Assembly: GCA_016936575.1 (NCBI GenBank)
Contig: JAFGXQ010000172.1
Location: forward strand, 36,078-100,077
Length of the DNA: 64,000 nt
Reading direction: 5' to 3'
Origin: Deltaproteobacteria bacterium
GTDB taxonomy: Bacteria; Myxococcota_A; Polyangia; JAAYKL01
Below, in pieces: positions 45,740-54,597 of this stretch. The position numbers were made by a program, and so were the translations under genes. The stretch's first letter is position 1. Every line of letters starts with the position of its first letter. The notes under the pieces are model-generated. The model searched no databases, had not been told where the DNA came from, and saw only the letters and a list, made by a program, of their open reading frames with translations.

Positions 45740-47350
45740 CTAATTGGATGAGGTGAGGCCGCGCATCCGTTTGTGCAGCTGTTTCACGCTCTGCAGCGCT
45801 GTTTCGTTGTGGTCTACCGTCTGTGTCAATTTCTCCACCAGGGAAAGCACTTCCTGGGTACTGGTGTTGTGCTGGTGATGCGACATATTCAATTCGCTTA
45901 CCATTTTTGAAATCGACTCAATCGCCTCGGTAATCTGTCGGCCGCCTTTGGCCTGCTCAATGGTGGAACGCTCCACATGCTGAGTGATGGACCGCATCTT
46001 CTCCGCACCGCGGATAATCACTTCCGACCCTTTGGCCTGCTCCGAAGTGGCCATTGCGATTTGCTGCACCGACTCCGCAATGCGACTGATGGTATCGGTC
46101 ACCTGCTTCGACCCTTTCGACTGCTCTACCGTTGCCCGCGCAATGGACCGCATCATACTGGTGGATTTCTGAGAGCTTTCCAGAATCTTACGCAACGCTC
46201 GCTCGGCATCGTCTGAAACCTGCACCCCTTTATCAACATTCTGATTACCACGTTCTACCGCCGAAATCGCATTGATGGTTTCGGATTGAATGGTTTTAAT
46301 CAGATTGGCGATCTCTTTGGTGGATACCCCGGAACGCTCCGCCAAATCCTTGATTTCGTCCGCCACCACCGCAAATCCTTTTCCGTGTTCCCCCGCCTGA
46401 GCCGCGATAATCGCCGCGTTCAACGCCAACAGGTTGGTTTGTTCCGCCACATCATCAATCACGCTTAAAATCTGTCCAATGGCCTCGATCTTTTTCCCCA
46501 GATTCAAAATCACATCCATGGCCTCTTGAGAGGACCCTTTCGCTTCTTTGATCACCGCGATGGTCTTGGCTACCGCATCAGCAGATCGTTCGGCATCTCT
46601 GGCAACACCCTCGGAAATAATAGCGGTTTCATTGGCATTCGTCTGCACCTGATTAATCGAAACATCCATCTCATTCATCGCGGAGGACGTCTCTTCAGCG
46701 GTAGTTGACAGCTCTTCCACATTCTCGGCAACCTCTTTCACAGACACCGCCATCTCTCCAATGGAGTTCACCGTATCTCGCACAGAGACGCCCATGGCCG
46801 TCATGTTTTCAGCCACCTCCTCGTTGGTGGTGGTCATTTGTAAGATGGATGATGCGCCCTGCTCCGCTGCGGATGCAAGAGATTCCACGTGAGAAGCGAT
46901 GGCGGCAAAAGCCACCGACATATTCTTCACCGCACTTTGCGTTTGACTCACGTCCCCCTGCTGCTCAGTCAAGTCTCTTTCAAATAATGCAATCACTTCC
47001 TCACAATCTTCCACCACACGTTGCATTTCGACCACTTTCTTCTGTGCCGCTGCCGTGTCACCGTCCAACTGTGCAATCAGAGAATCAATATCGCCGCACA
47101 ATGCCGAAAACACCCCGCTGGTTTCAGGCGCCTTCTTACCCGGCACCACCCTTGCATCGGAAATCCATCGCCGGACAGCATTAATATCCCGTTGAACCAC
47201 CAATCTGGAAACCAACATGTACATCACACTCGCAGATGCCAACACCGCTATCACCAGAAGGATGTCGTCGTTTTGTGGAACCAACATACCGGTGAGCATC
47301 AACCCAATCGCTGCAATTGAAAAAAATATTTCGGGTACCCCGCGTTTCAT
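45740..47350 (-). CDS. methyl-accepting chemotaxis protein without large periplasmic domain
   Basis: 536 residues. Two close N-terminal helices ([16 protein letters not shown] and [17 protein letters not shown]) are joined by only a few residues, so sensing is likely cytoplasmic or through partners. The signalling tip is present ([36 protein letters not shown]), and then several near-identical heptad units with 'EQ(S/A)KGS/G' appear, unusual for the family. Methylation would be by a CheR-type enzyme such as that at 11.8 kb. Upstream of tatB by ~40 bases. Confidence 0.93.
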   Translation of the reverse strand: MKRGVPEIFFSIAAIGLMLTGMLVPQNDDILLVIAVLASASVMYMLVSRLVVQRDINAVRRWISDARVVPGKKAPETSGVFSALCGDIDSLIAQLDGDTAAAQKKVVEMQRVVEDCEEVIALFERDLTEQQGDVSQTQSAVKNMSVAFAAIASHVESLASAAEQGASSILQMTTTNEEVAENMTAMGVSVRDTVNSIGEMAVSVKEVAENVEELSTTAEETSSAMNEMDVSINQVQTNANETAIISEGVARDAERSADAVAKTIAVIKEAKGSSQEAMDVILNLGKKIEAIGQILSVIDDVAEQTNLLALNAAIIAAQAGEHGKGFAVVADEIKDLAERSGVSTKEIANLIKTIQSETINAISAVERGNQNVDKGVQVSDDAERALRKILESSQKSTSMMRSIARATVEQSKGSKQVTDTISRIAESVQQIAMATSEQAKGSEVIIRGAEKMRSITQHVERSTIEQAKGGRQITEAIESISKMVSELNMSHHQHNTSTQEVLSLVEKLTQTVDHNETALQSVKQLHKRMRGLTSSN

Positions 47351-47460
47351 TCCTCTTTTCCTTCCGCGAAATTTAAAACAGTGTCTATTTTCCGAAAATC
47401 ATCACCGACAAAACGGCAATCATATTGTAAATCGGTCAAAACCCATTCTCACGTAAGAGC

Positions 47461-47472
47461 AATAGTACTATT
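47461..47472. promoter_or_regulatory. 12-base perfect palindrome between MCP and DJ-1 genes
   Basis: aatagtactatt is a perfect palindrome in the 229-base divergent gap. Its position fits a regulator site, though a 12-base palindrome in AT-rich DNA could be chance. Confidence 0.25.
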
Positions 47473-47579
47473 TTCATAATAATTAAATAAAGTTCTAAGT
47501 CGTTTTTTTATTAATTACTTCTCTGGACATCTTGAAAAGTTTTGATAGCGTCCTTATTTGAGGCAATCGGGAGGACCAA

Positions 47580-48128
47580 ATGACCGTACATGTACTTGTT
47601 CCTATTTCAACGGGTTTTGAAGAAATTGAAGCCACCACCATTATTGATGTGTTGCGACGCGCCGGCATTGCTGTAACCGTGGCGGGACTCACCGACGGAC
47701 CGGTGACCGGACGTTCCGGAATCACTATGCTGCCCGACACTCCGCTGGATAAGGCCCTCGGGCACCCCTATGAAATGATCGTCCTTCCGGGGGGTCAGCC
47801 CAATGCCGATACCCTGCGCGATGACAAACGCGTCATCACCGCATTGCAAAAAGCGCATGAGGCCGGAACCTACGTCGCAGCCATTTGCGCAGCTCCCGCC
47901 GCCCTCACTCGGGCCGGTCTCCTTGAACACCGAAAAGCGACCATTTATCCCGGTTGCGAAAAAAATCTTCCAGACGGCAGCTTTGTACCCGACCGGGTCG
48001 TTGTGGAAGAAAAAATCATTACCAGCCGCGGTCCCGGAACCGCCATGGAATTCGCGCTAACCCTGGTATCTCTCCTGGTCGGAGAAGAAATCGCCAAGAA
48101 AGTTGCCGGCGCATTGCTGGCACCCTGA
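47580..48128 (+). CDS. DJ-1/PfpI family protein
   Basis: 182 residues, whole DJ-1 fold: VPISTGFEEIEATTIIDVLRRAGI, YEMIVLPGG, then AICAAPAALTRAGLL with the nucleophile-elbow Cys103. The paired acid (Glu15 region) is also present. Bacterial members act in aldehyde/glyoxal or protein-repair stress pathways; the exact reaction is not decided here. ATG follows GGGAGG. The stop is 12 bases before recN, so they may share a transcript. Confidence 0.92.
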   Translation: MTVHVLVPISTGFEEIEATTIIDVLRRAGIAVTVAGLTDGPVTGRSGITMLPDTPLDKALGHPYEMIVLPGGQPNADTLRDDKRVITALQKAHEAGTYVAAICAAPAALTRAGLLEHRKATIYPGCEKNLPDGSFVPDRVVVEEKIITSRGPGTAMEFALTLVSLLVGEEIAKKVAGALLAP

Positions 48129-48139
48129 TATTCAACTGT

Positions 48140-49804
48140 ATGCTCTCATTCCTACAAATCAAAAATCTTGTGCTCATTGAAGAGATGTCCCTGTCATTCT
48201 CGAGTGGCTTCAATGTGCTCACCGGTGAAACCGGAGCCGGAAAATCGCTCATTGCCACCTCGCTTGATCTACTGCTTGGCAAACGGGCGTCCAGCAATCT
48301 GGTTCGCAAAGGGGCTGCCGAAGCCGAAGTGGAAGGCATCTTTGACATTGCCGACGAACACGACGTCAAACAGCGTCTGATTGCCGCCGGACTCCCCGCC
48401 GACGATGAGCTGCTCATCAGACGTATTATTCCCGCAGACGGTCGCCACCGTGTCTTCGTGAACGGCAAACTCGCGTCACTCTCGGTGCTTGCCGAGTTGA
48501 CCGACGGTCTGGCCAGCGTGATGGGGCAACACGAACAACATCACCTGTTCGACCCGCAGCACCAATTATTCCTGGTGGACGGGTATGCATCCCATGACGC
48601 GTTATTGGCGGAAATGGCCGAGACCTATCGTACCTACCGCGATACACAAAAAACGTTGGAAGACCTTCGCAACAAAGAAAAGGACCGCAGCGGCCGTATC
48701 GATTATCTTCGATTTCAGCTGGAAGAGCTCCACCATCTGTCGCCCAACACCGGCGAAAGCGAACAGCTGGAACAGGAACTGGGGATTCTGAAACATCAAT
48801 CCACTCTGCTTGAAACCACCGGTCGATGCGCATCGGAGCTGTATGAGTCCGATAACTCCATTTTCGAACGGTTGAGCCAGCTTTCAAACGCACTCGATGC
48901 CATTACCCGATACGATGCCGCCCTGGAAACCGATGCCCGACAATTGGCCGAAGCAACCATTCTGATTGAGGATGTCGCCCGTTCCCTCAGCGCCTACAGC
49001 CAGAATATGGATGCCGACCCCGAACGACTCGACGATGTGCAGTCCCGGCTCGAACAGCTCAGTCGTATGTCGCGTAAGCACGGCGTTTCCGCCGACGATC
49101 TTCCCGACTTCATCACTTCCCTCGACAATGAACTCGCGGCGCTGGAAAGCTATGAACACAATGAGAAACGGCTGGTGGCAGAAACCAAAAAGGCACTTGA
49201 GTCTGCGATGTCCTGCGCGAAAAAGTTATCGACCAGCCGAAAAAAAGCCGCGCTGAAGCTCAGCAAGAATATTTCGACGGAACTGGTGGACTTGTCATTT
49301 GAAAAAGCTGAATTCTCGACGACCATTCAATTCGACGAAGCATCGCTTGGCGCAGATGGCGCCGATAGAGCAGCGTTTGTGGTGGAACTCAACCCCGGAG
49401 AAGGCGCGCATCCGCTCAAACAGGTGGCCTCGGGCGGCGAGCTGTCGCGTATCATGCTGGCGGTGAAGCGCGCGCTGGCCGGCGTGGGACCGCTCGGCAC
49501 CTATGTGTTCGATGAAGTTGATGCGGGTATCGGCGGCGCGGTGGCCAATGCGGTGGGCAAAAAGCTCGCGTACGTGGCCAAGCATCACCAGCTCATCTGC
49601 ATTTCGCACCTTCCCCAAATCGCCTCCATGGCTGATGCGCACTTTCATATTTCTAAAACCCAGAAAGGAAACCGCACCCATACCGAGGTGCGCAGACTCG
49701 AATCGGAAAACCGCGTCACTGAAATTTCCCGAATGCTCGGCGGTGATGCGACCAATAAAAAAATGCTGGCAGCTGCCAGAGAATTGCTCAAGAGCTCGGC
49801 GTAG
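48140..49804 (+). CDS. recN: RecN DNA repair ATPase
   Basis: 554 residues, an SMC-like protein of double-strand break repair. The N-terminus has LVLIEEMSLSFSSGFNVLTGETGAGKS (Walker A at residues 29-36), followed by a long coiled-coil middle. The C-terminus has VASGGELSRIMLAVKRAL (ABC signature) and TYVFDEVDAGIGG (Walker B). Length is normal. The track start (47954) reaches into the DJ-1 gene; the ATG at 48140, 12 bases after the DJ-1 stop, is right although its ribosome site is weak. Confidence 0.96.
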   Translation: MLSFLQIKNLVLIEEMSLSFSSGFNVLTGETGAGKSLIATSLDLLLGKRASSNLVRKGAAEAEVEGIFDIADEHDVKQRLIAAGLPADDELLIRRIIPADGRHRVFVNGKLASLSVLAELTDGLASVMGQHEQHHLFDPQHQLFLVDGYASHDALLAEMAETYRTYRDTQKTLEDLRNKEKDRSGRIDYLRFQLEELHHLSPNTGESEQLEQELGILKHQSTLLETTGRCASELYESDNSIFERLSQLSNALDAITRYDAALETDARQLAEATILIEDVARSLSAYSQNMDADPERLDDVQSRLEQLSRMSRKHGVSADDLPDFITSLDNELAALESYEHNEKRLVAETKKALESAMSCAKKLSTSRKKAALKLSKNISTELVDLSFEKAEFSTTIQFDEASLGADGADRAAFVVELNPGEGAHPLKQVASGGELSRIMLAVKRALAGVGPLGTYVFDEVDAGIGGAVANAVGKKLAYVAKHHQLICISHLPQIASMADAHFHISKTQKGNRTHTEVRRLESENRVTEISRMLGGDATNKKMLAAARELLKSSA

Positions 49805-49819
49805 CGCGAGGAGGCCCCT

Positions 49820-50299
49820 GTGCATTGGAAAGTGAGACGTGAATTTCTGGGACGACTCGAAATATTTGCCGATTTGGGCAACCGCGACTTGAAAGCAGTG
49901 GCCAAATCATGCAGCGAGTCAGATTTTGATGACGGCGAGTATCTGTGCAAACAGGGAGAACGGGGCATTGCGGCGTTCCTCATCGTCTCCGGAGAAGTCG
50001 AAGTGGTCAATCAATTCGACGATAACGATGAAATCCTGCTGGCAACGCTGGGCCAGGGCGCGTTTGTGGGTGAATTGTCTATCATTGACGGTGCCCAGCG
50101 GGTGGCTTCGGTGCGCGCAAAAGGCCCGGTAAAAACCCTGGTGCTCACCCAATGGGCCATGCTGGGCCTGATGAAAAGCAAACCGTCCATTGCGGCGGCG
50201 ATGCTGCCGGTGATTGTGAAGCGATTCCGAGAGACCACTCAGGAGCTTCGACACCACAACCACGAATCAGAACACGGTCGAAAATCCGCATTTCAATAA
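49820..50299 (+). CDS. cyclic-nucleotide-binding domain protein
   Basis: 159 residues, nearly all one cNMP-binding beta-roll (LEIFADLGNRDLKAVAKSC...GEYLCKQGERGIAAFLIVSGEVEVV, GQGAFVGELSIIDGAQRVASVRAKG). The phosphate-binding cassette is GELSIIDGAQRVAS: the Glu is kept, and the Arg is present. No DNA-binding helix-turn-helix is visible, so it is likely a stand-alone sensor. GTG start at 49820 after GGAGG, 15 bases past recN. Basic/His-rich tail. Confidence 0.88.
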   Translation: MHWKVRREFLGRLEIFADLGNRDLKAVAKSCSESDFDDGEYLCKQGERGIAAFLIVSGEVEVVNQFDDNDEILLATLGQGAFVGELSIIDGAQRVASVRAKGPVKTLVLTQWAMLGLMKSKPSIAAAMLPVIVKRFRETTQELRHHNHESEHGRKSAFQ

Positions 50300-50386
50300 T
50301 GGGTACATATTTTTTACCCGAAAGCGCCGCATTGCACACTTCGATGCGTTATATTATTGCAGAAATATATTGAAAGGTGAGTACAA

Positions 50387-50845
50387 ATGAACAAATGGAT
50401 TTTATTGATAACGATTTTGCTGAGCGCATTGGTCGGCTGTTCCGACGACGTGGCTGACAGCGATTCCATGGGCACAGACGGCGATGCGGACAGTGACAGC
50501 GATGCGGACGGCGATTCAGATACGGATTCAGATGCGGATTCCGATGCCGATGCCGATTCATCCGCAGATACGTCCGAATCAAACGATACAGAAACCGATT
50601 CAGATACAGACAGCGGAGTGACCGATGCCGGCTGTTCATTCGACAGCGACTGCGAGGATGGCGCCTTTTGCGAACTGGAAAGCTGCACCGGCTCCCCCCT
50701 CGCCGGCAGTTGCATGGCCAAACCCGAGATGTGCACCATGATTTACGCCCCGGTATGCGGCTGCGACGGTGCCGAATACAGCAATGAGTGCATGGCCTGG
50801 GCCGCCGGCGCCAGCACCGCCCCCGACGCCCGGTGTAATCAGTAA
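50387..50845 (+). CDS. lipoprotein with Asp-repeat linker and Kazal-like domain
   Basis: 152 residues. Signal ends in LVGC. A linker of ~60 residues rich in DSD/DAD follows. The C-terminal ~70 residues hold ten or more Cys: a short EGF-like part (CSFDSDCEDGAFCELESC), then the Kazal pattern YAPVCGCDGAEYSNECMAWAAG. Kazal domains inhibit serine proteases or bind them; in bacteria such domains are known from surface proteins. A conserved Kazal position, CGCDGxxYSNEC, is clear. Confidence 0.85.
   Translation: MNKWILLITILLSALVGCSDDVADSDSMGTDGDADSDSDADGDSDTDSDADSDADADSSADTSESNDTETDSDTDSGVTDAGCSFDSDCEDGAFCELESCTGSPLAGSCMAKPEMCTMIYAPVCGCDGAEYSNECMAWAAGASTAPDARCNQ
50441..50626 (+). repeat. Asp-Ser/Asp-Ala repeat tract (coding)
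   Basis: Degenerate gaytc- and gcggat-type repeats encode the linker of the Kazal lipoprotein. Confidence 0.75.
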
Positions 50846-50905
50846 GTCAGCTTCCCAATCATTTCTATCGGATTTCAATTTTTCTATTTCGGAACCCTTT
50901 TTAAT

Positions 50906-50928
50906 ATGATAGTATCATATGGTATCAT
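50906..50928. promoter_or_regulatory. operator-like inverted repeats upstream of radical SAM gene
   Basis: atgata-g-tatcat is a perfect 13-base palindrome, and a third tatcat follows four bases later. They lie 40-60 bases before the ATG at 50968, in the place of a promoter operator. The binding protein is unknown. Confidence 0.4.
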
Positions 50929-50967
50929 CAAAAATATTCATACATACCAAAACCGAGGAGTCAGAAA

Positions 50968-52434
50968 ATGAACGTGGCTGTTCTTGAAATCACATCCCTT
51001 CCTACCTCGGGGTTGAAATCACTCACTGCCAGGCAATTCACCAGCGTGTTTCCCCAGGCCATCGCCTGCTGGGCGAAAGCAGCCGGATACGATGTGGATT
51101 ACCAGGTGTATTCCGGCACCGGCCCGCTTCCCGAATTCAATGCGCCGGATATTCTGTTCGTGAAAACCACCAGCCAGTGCAGTGTGCTGGCCTACCTGGT
51201 TGCGGCGCGCCAACCCGCAAAAACCCTCACGGTTATCGGCGGCCCTCACGCCATCTGCCACCCCGAAGAATGCCTCAACCATTTTGATGTAGTCGTGGAT
51301 GGCCCATGCAACAAAGAACTGATATTGACCATATGCCGACGGGAACATACAGATTCGGTGCTGCACAGTTCTTCTCCGACCGCAATTCCTTCAGTGAAGG
51401 AGCGCTGGCCGTTCATTCAAGCTGCACAGGGGCGACTCCCGTTCTTTTCGGTCATCGGCATGCTTTCGTCTGTCGGCTGCGGCAACGGATGCGCCTTCTG
51501 CATCGACTGGAATGCCCGGTGGAACGCCCTTCCGCTCAAGTTACTGGAAGCGGATCTGCAATTTTTGAAAACCCACACCCGCCGCCCGATTCTTTTTCAG
51601 GACCCTAACGTGGGTCGGCATCTCGACATGGTGCTGGACACCATGGAATCCGTCGGCTGGAAGAATCGATGGGCGTTCGAAACCGACCTCCAGTCCCTAA
51701 CCCCGCTCCGTCTGTCGCGACTGAAGCGCACCAATTGCGTCGGCATCGGCATCGGCATCGAAAGCTGGACCGATTACGGCCGCAAGGTGGGGCTGAGCCA
51801 ATGCACACCGCAGCAGAAATACGCCCGAGTCACCGAACATCTCGAACAGGTGAAGGCACATATTCCGTTGATTACCGCCAACATGATGTGGCCCAACGAC
51901 ACCGACGAGGGCGACCTTCCGGTGGAGCTGACGAAATCGCTCATACGCGACCATGCGGACATCTGGTGCGTGCTCAATTTTCCAACGGCGTACAATCGCA
52001 CACCGCTGCACAAAAGGCTGAAAAAAGAAAACCGTCTGCTCCCTCTACCGCTGGTCTTTCAGGTAAACGGCTACATCAGCGTTATTCCCAAGCACTACCC
52101 CACAAACGAGGCGATACAAAAATTTGTAGAATTCGAAATCGCCTCGGAAACGGCGCGAAAAAAAGCAAAACAAAGCCTGTTCATCAAATTCGTTTCGTGG
52201 ATTTACAAGCACGGCACCGGCTCGACCGCCCAACGGCTGCTGGCGGCAATGGATCAGAAAGAAATGAAACTGTTTCATGAGGGTCGTTCAAAAGTGATTC
52301 CTCAGTGGTACTGGCAGGAATACCGCCAACTACTCGGCCCGTATGCAAAAGCAGCGCTTGCGCTCGAATCCCGAACCGCATTCACCCCCATCGAAAACGC
52401 CGATCTGATCCATATCCCGCAATCGGCTCAATAG
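50968..52434 (+). CDS. radical SAM protein with B12-binding-like N-terminal domain
   Basis: 488 residues. The N-terminal ~150 residues (LEITSLPTSG..., VIGGPHAICHPEECL) look like a cobalamin-binding fold without the usual DxHxxG. The radical SAM core follows with SSVGCGNGCAFCIDW (CxxxCxxC), the AFETDLQSLTPLRLSRLKRTNCVGIGIGIES strand-helix and a helical C-terminus. The B12-radical SAM group does methylations and ring changes on natural products or tetrapyrroles. The substrate is unknown, since no partner biosynthetic genes are here. Upstream lies the inverted-repeat site. Confidence 0.88.
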   Translation: MNVAVLEITSLPTSGLKSLTARQFTSVFPQAIACWAKAAGYDVDYQVYSGTGPLPEFNAPDILFVKTTSQCSVLAYLVAARQPAKTLTVIGGPHAICHPEECLNHFDVVVDGPCNKELILTICRREHTDSVLHSSSPTAIPSVKERWPFIQAAQGRLPFFSVIGMLSSVGCGNGCAFCIDWNARWNALPLKLLEADLQFLKTHTRRPILFQDPNVGRHLDMVLDTMESVGWKNRWAFETDLQSLTPLRLSRLKRTNCVGIGIGIESWTDYGRKVGLSQCTPQQKYARVTEHLEQVKAHIPLITANMMWPNDTDEGDLPVELTKSLIRDHADIWCVLNFPTAYNRTPLHKRLKKENRLLPLPLVFQVNGYISVIPKHYPTNEAIQKFVEFEIASETARKKAKQSLFIKFVSWIYKHGTGSTAQRLLAAMDQKEMKLFHEGRSKVIPQWYWQEYRQLLGPYAKAALALESRTAFTPIENADLIHIPQSAQ

Positions 52435-52501
52435 ATGATTCATACACCTCTCCATTGAACGTATTTTTTGTTTCTTGCGAAAAAATGAGAGATAGTAACG
52501 T

Positions 52502-53080
52502 ATGCCTGCTCGGCGCTTCACATACGATTCGGTGCTCCTCTTCATCAGTTTTGGATTGCTCATCACTGTCGCATCCAAACCGGTTTCCGCGGAATCCGAT
52601 TCTGCTTCGCTGCCGCTTTCCAGACGGGGAGTGTTCATGGGGCTCGACCCGGGACTGGCGCTTCGCTTCAACGAATACGGTACACCGATGTATGCGAGGC
52701 TCAACCTTCGCTTGGGGGGATGCGTGAATCAGCGGGTACAGATAGGGGCCGACTGGCGTATGGATATTCTGGTGACCGGCGCCCCGGAAGCCCCGCTCAC
52801 CCGACATGAAATCGGGCCGGTAGCCACGTTCTACCTGCACAAAGGCTGGTTTCTGCGGCCGTTCGCTCACATCGGTTCCGTAAAGCCGTTCATACTCAGC
52901 GTCGGCACATCGATTGGGTACGAATGGAGCATGGGCCGCTTCAGCGGCGTAGGCATCGCTGTGGGCGGAGACACCGACATTCGCTTTGACGGCCCGCCCG
53001 ACGGATATTCCGTATTCTTCTCAATCTACCTCACCGCCTACGACCTGGGCACCCGCCGCGGCCGCAATGACTTTGATTGA
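52502..53080 (+). CDS. secreted protein, likely outer-membrane beta-barrel
   Basis: 192 residues. A signal peptide (LLFISFGLLITVASKPVSA) is followed by alternating strands and turns (GLDPGLALRFNEYG, RLNLRLGGCV, QIGADWRMDILVTG, EIGPVATFYLHKGWFLRPFAHIG, GTSIGYEWSMGRFSGVGIAVGGDTDIRF), ending in YLTAYDLG: an eight-strand barrel pattern like small OmpA-type or porin-like proteins. No function can be assigned. It follows the radical SAM gene by ~65 bases. ATG at 52502; the ribosome site is weak. Confidence 0.75.
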   Translation: MPARRFTYDSVLLFISFGLLITVASKPVSAESDSASLPLSRRGVFMGLDPGLALRFNEYGTPMYARLNLRLGGCVNQRVQIGADWRMDILVTGAPEAPLTRHEIGPVATFYLHKGWFLRPFAHIGSVKPFILSVGTSIGYEWSMGRFSGVGIAVGGDTDIRFDGPPDGYSVFFSIYLTAYDLGTRRGRNDFD

Positions 53081-53218
53081 GCCGCAATTAGGTCGGAATA
53101 AGAATGGTTCCGGTACCAGGCGACCATATCGATTTAAAATGTGACAACCGGATACCCCATCCCGTCGGAGTATGGCACAACTTCCCTGGGGAAAATCAGA
53201 AAAGCGCTGTCATTAGAG

Positions 53219-53246
53219 TTGCATAATTTATTTATAGTAATAATAT
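53219..53246 (+). promoter_or_regulatory. probable sigma-70 promoter of the kinase-LysM unit
   Basis: TTGCAT, 16-base spacer, TAATAT, with an A/T-rich spacer. It is ~20 bases before the AAGGA and ATG of the kinase gene, so the leader would be very short. Confidence 0.45.
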
Positions 53247-53265
53247 TAAGAGCTTAAGGATTAAT

Positions 53266-54597
53266 ATGATAGAACGTATAGGCAATTGCAGAATCATCGA
53301 AGAAGTCGGCGCCGGCGGTATGGCGGTCGTGTACAAGGCGATTCAGGAACCGCTGGGCCGTACGGTCGGGATTAAAGCACTAAAATCTTCCATTGCTGTT
53401 GAAACGCAATTTGCGGAACGATTCGAACGGGAAGCCAAATTCATGGCCTCCCTCCAGCAGGAAAACATCATCAATGTGTACGACTTCATCAAATACGGCG
53501 GCACGATGTTTATCGTCATGGAATATGTAGAGGGAATCGACCTGTACGATCTGCTCGACAATTTTAAAAAGCTGCCGGTCGAAGTGGCCACCATTATCAC
53601 CCTTCAGGTGGCAAGAGCCCTGAATCATGCGCACTTTCGCGGCATCATTCACCGCGACATCAAACCCGCCAATGTGATGATTTCAAAACGGGGAGATGTG
53701 AAGCTGATGGACTTCGGAATTGCCCGGGACGAAACCCTTTCCGACCTGACCGAAACCGGCACTGGACTGGGAACGCCGTCGTATATGTCTCCGGAACAAA
53801 TCCTCGGCGACAAGCTGGACCAGCGCACAGACATCTGGTCGCTGGGCGTGGTGTTCTATCAGATGCTTAGCGGAAAAAAGCCGTTTATTGAAGATGCCAA
53901 ACGCTCCGTACTGCAAAAGATTCGACTCGACCGCTTCGTGCCGGTTCGCAAACTGAATTCCCGCGTACCCCGTGTGCTGGAACGAATTCTGGGACGCTGT
54001 ATGGAGAAACAGCCTGCAGACCGATATCCGTCGATGCAATCGTTGATTCACGATTTAGAAGACTTTTTAGCCAGTCGCGTTGTCATGAACTACAATGCCT
54101 ACATGGTAAAATACCTGCAGGAGCAGGACGTTCTCTCCAGCGACGAAGCGAGCGGCATACTGACCACCGGCGCGGTTCGAGACGGCCAGAAAATTGTACG
54201 GGAAGATCGCCGGGCGGTTCGCACCATAGGTATGGTTCAAGGCGTGGTGTTGGCGTTCTTTCTGTTTGCGGGCATCATCATTCAACTGGCGTCGGGTGAG
54301 CCCTCATTTACCGCTGAAAAAACGATGGTATCCACCAATCCCAAAGACATGGGTGAACTGAAGATTGTTGCAGACCCCTGGGCGAAGGTGGTCATTGACA
54401 ACGAAGAAGTCGCCCTCACTCCCATAGCTAAACCGTTGACGCTGCCGGCCGGAAAACACTTTGTTGAACTAATCAATCCGTATTTCAAACCCAAGCGGCT
54501 GGAGGTTGAAATCAAAGCGCAGCAAACGGTGAGAATTGTCGAAGAGTTGGCCCTTGATAACGACCAAAACGACAACAAGAAAAAATCATCCAAATGA
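53266..54597 (+). CDS. Ser/Thr protein kinase with PEGA domain
   Basis: 443 residues. Hanks kinase, residues ~7-270: GAGGMAVVY, GIKALK (Lys37), MEYVEGIDLYDLL, HRDIKPANVM (Asp131), DFGIARD, TGLGTPSYMSPEQ, so the core is intact. A ~50-residue linker leads to a membrane helix (MVQGVVLAFFLFAGIIIQLAS) and a periplasmic PEGA domain (GELKIVADPWAKVVIDNEEV...PAGKHFVELINP). Such kinases sense envelope ligands and phosphorylate cytosolic targets. Its stop overlaps the LysM gene (ATGA), so the two likely work together at the wall. Confidence 0.95.
   Translation: MIERIGNCRIIEEVGAGGMAVVYKAIQEPLGRTVGIKALKSSIAVETQFAERFEREAKFMASLQQENIINVYDFIKYGGTMFIVMEYVEGIDLYDLLDNFKKLPVEVATIITLQVARALNHAHFRGIIHRDIKPANVMISKRGDVKLMDFGIARDETLSDLTETGTGLGTPSYMSPEQILGDKLDQRTDIWSLGVVFYQMLSGKKPFIEDAKRSVLQKIRLDRFVPVRKLNSRVPRVLERILGRCMEKQPADRYPSMQSLIHDLEDFLASRVVMNYNAYMVKYLQEQDVLSSDEASGILTTGAVRDGQKIVREDRRAVRTIGMVQGVVLAFFLFAGIIIQLASGEPSFTAEKTMVSTNPKDMGELKIVADPWAKVVIDNEEVALTPIAKPLTLPAGKHFVELINPYFKPKRLEVEIKAQQTVRIVEELALDNDQNDNKKKSSK

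Noticed and set aside
53170-53190. tggcac-like word upstream of the kinase as a sigma-54 site
   Set aside because: The downstream -12 TTGC is missing at the required spacing.
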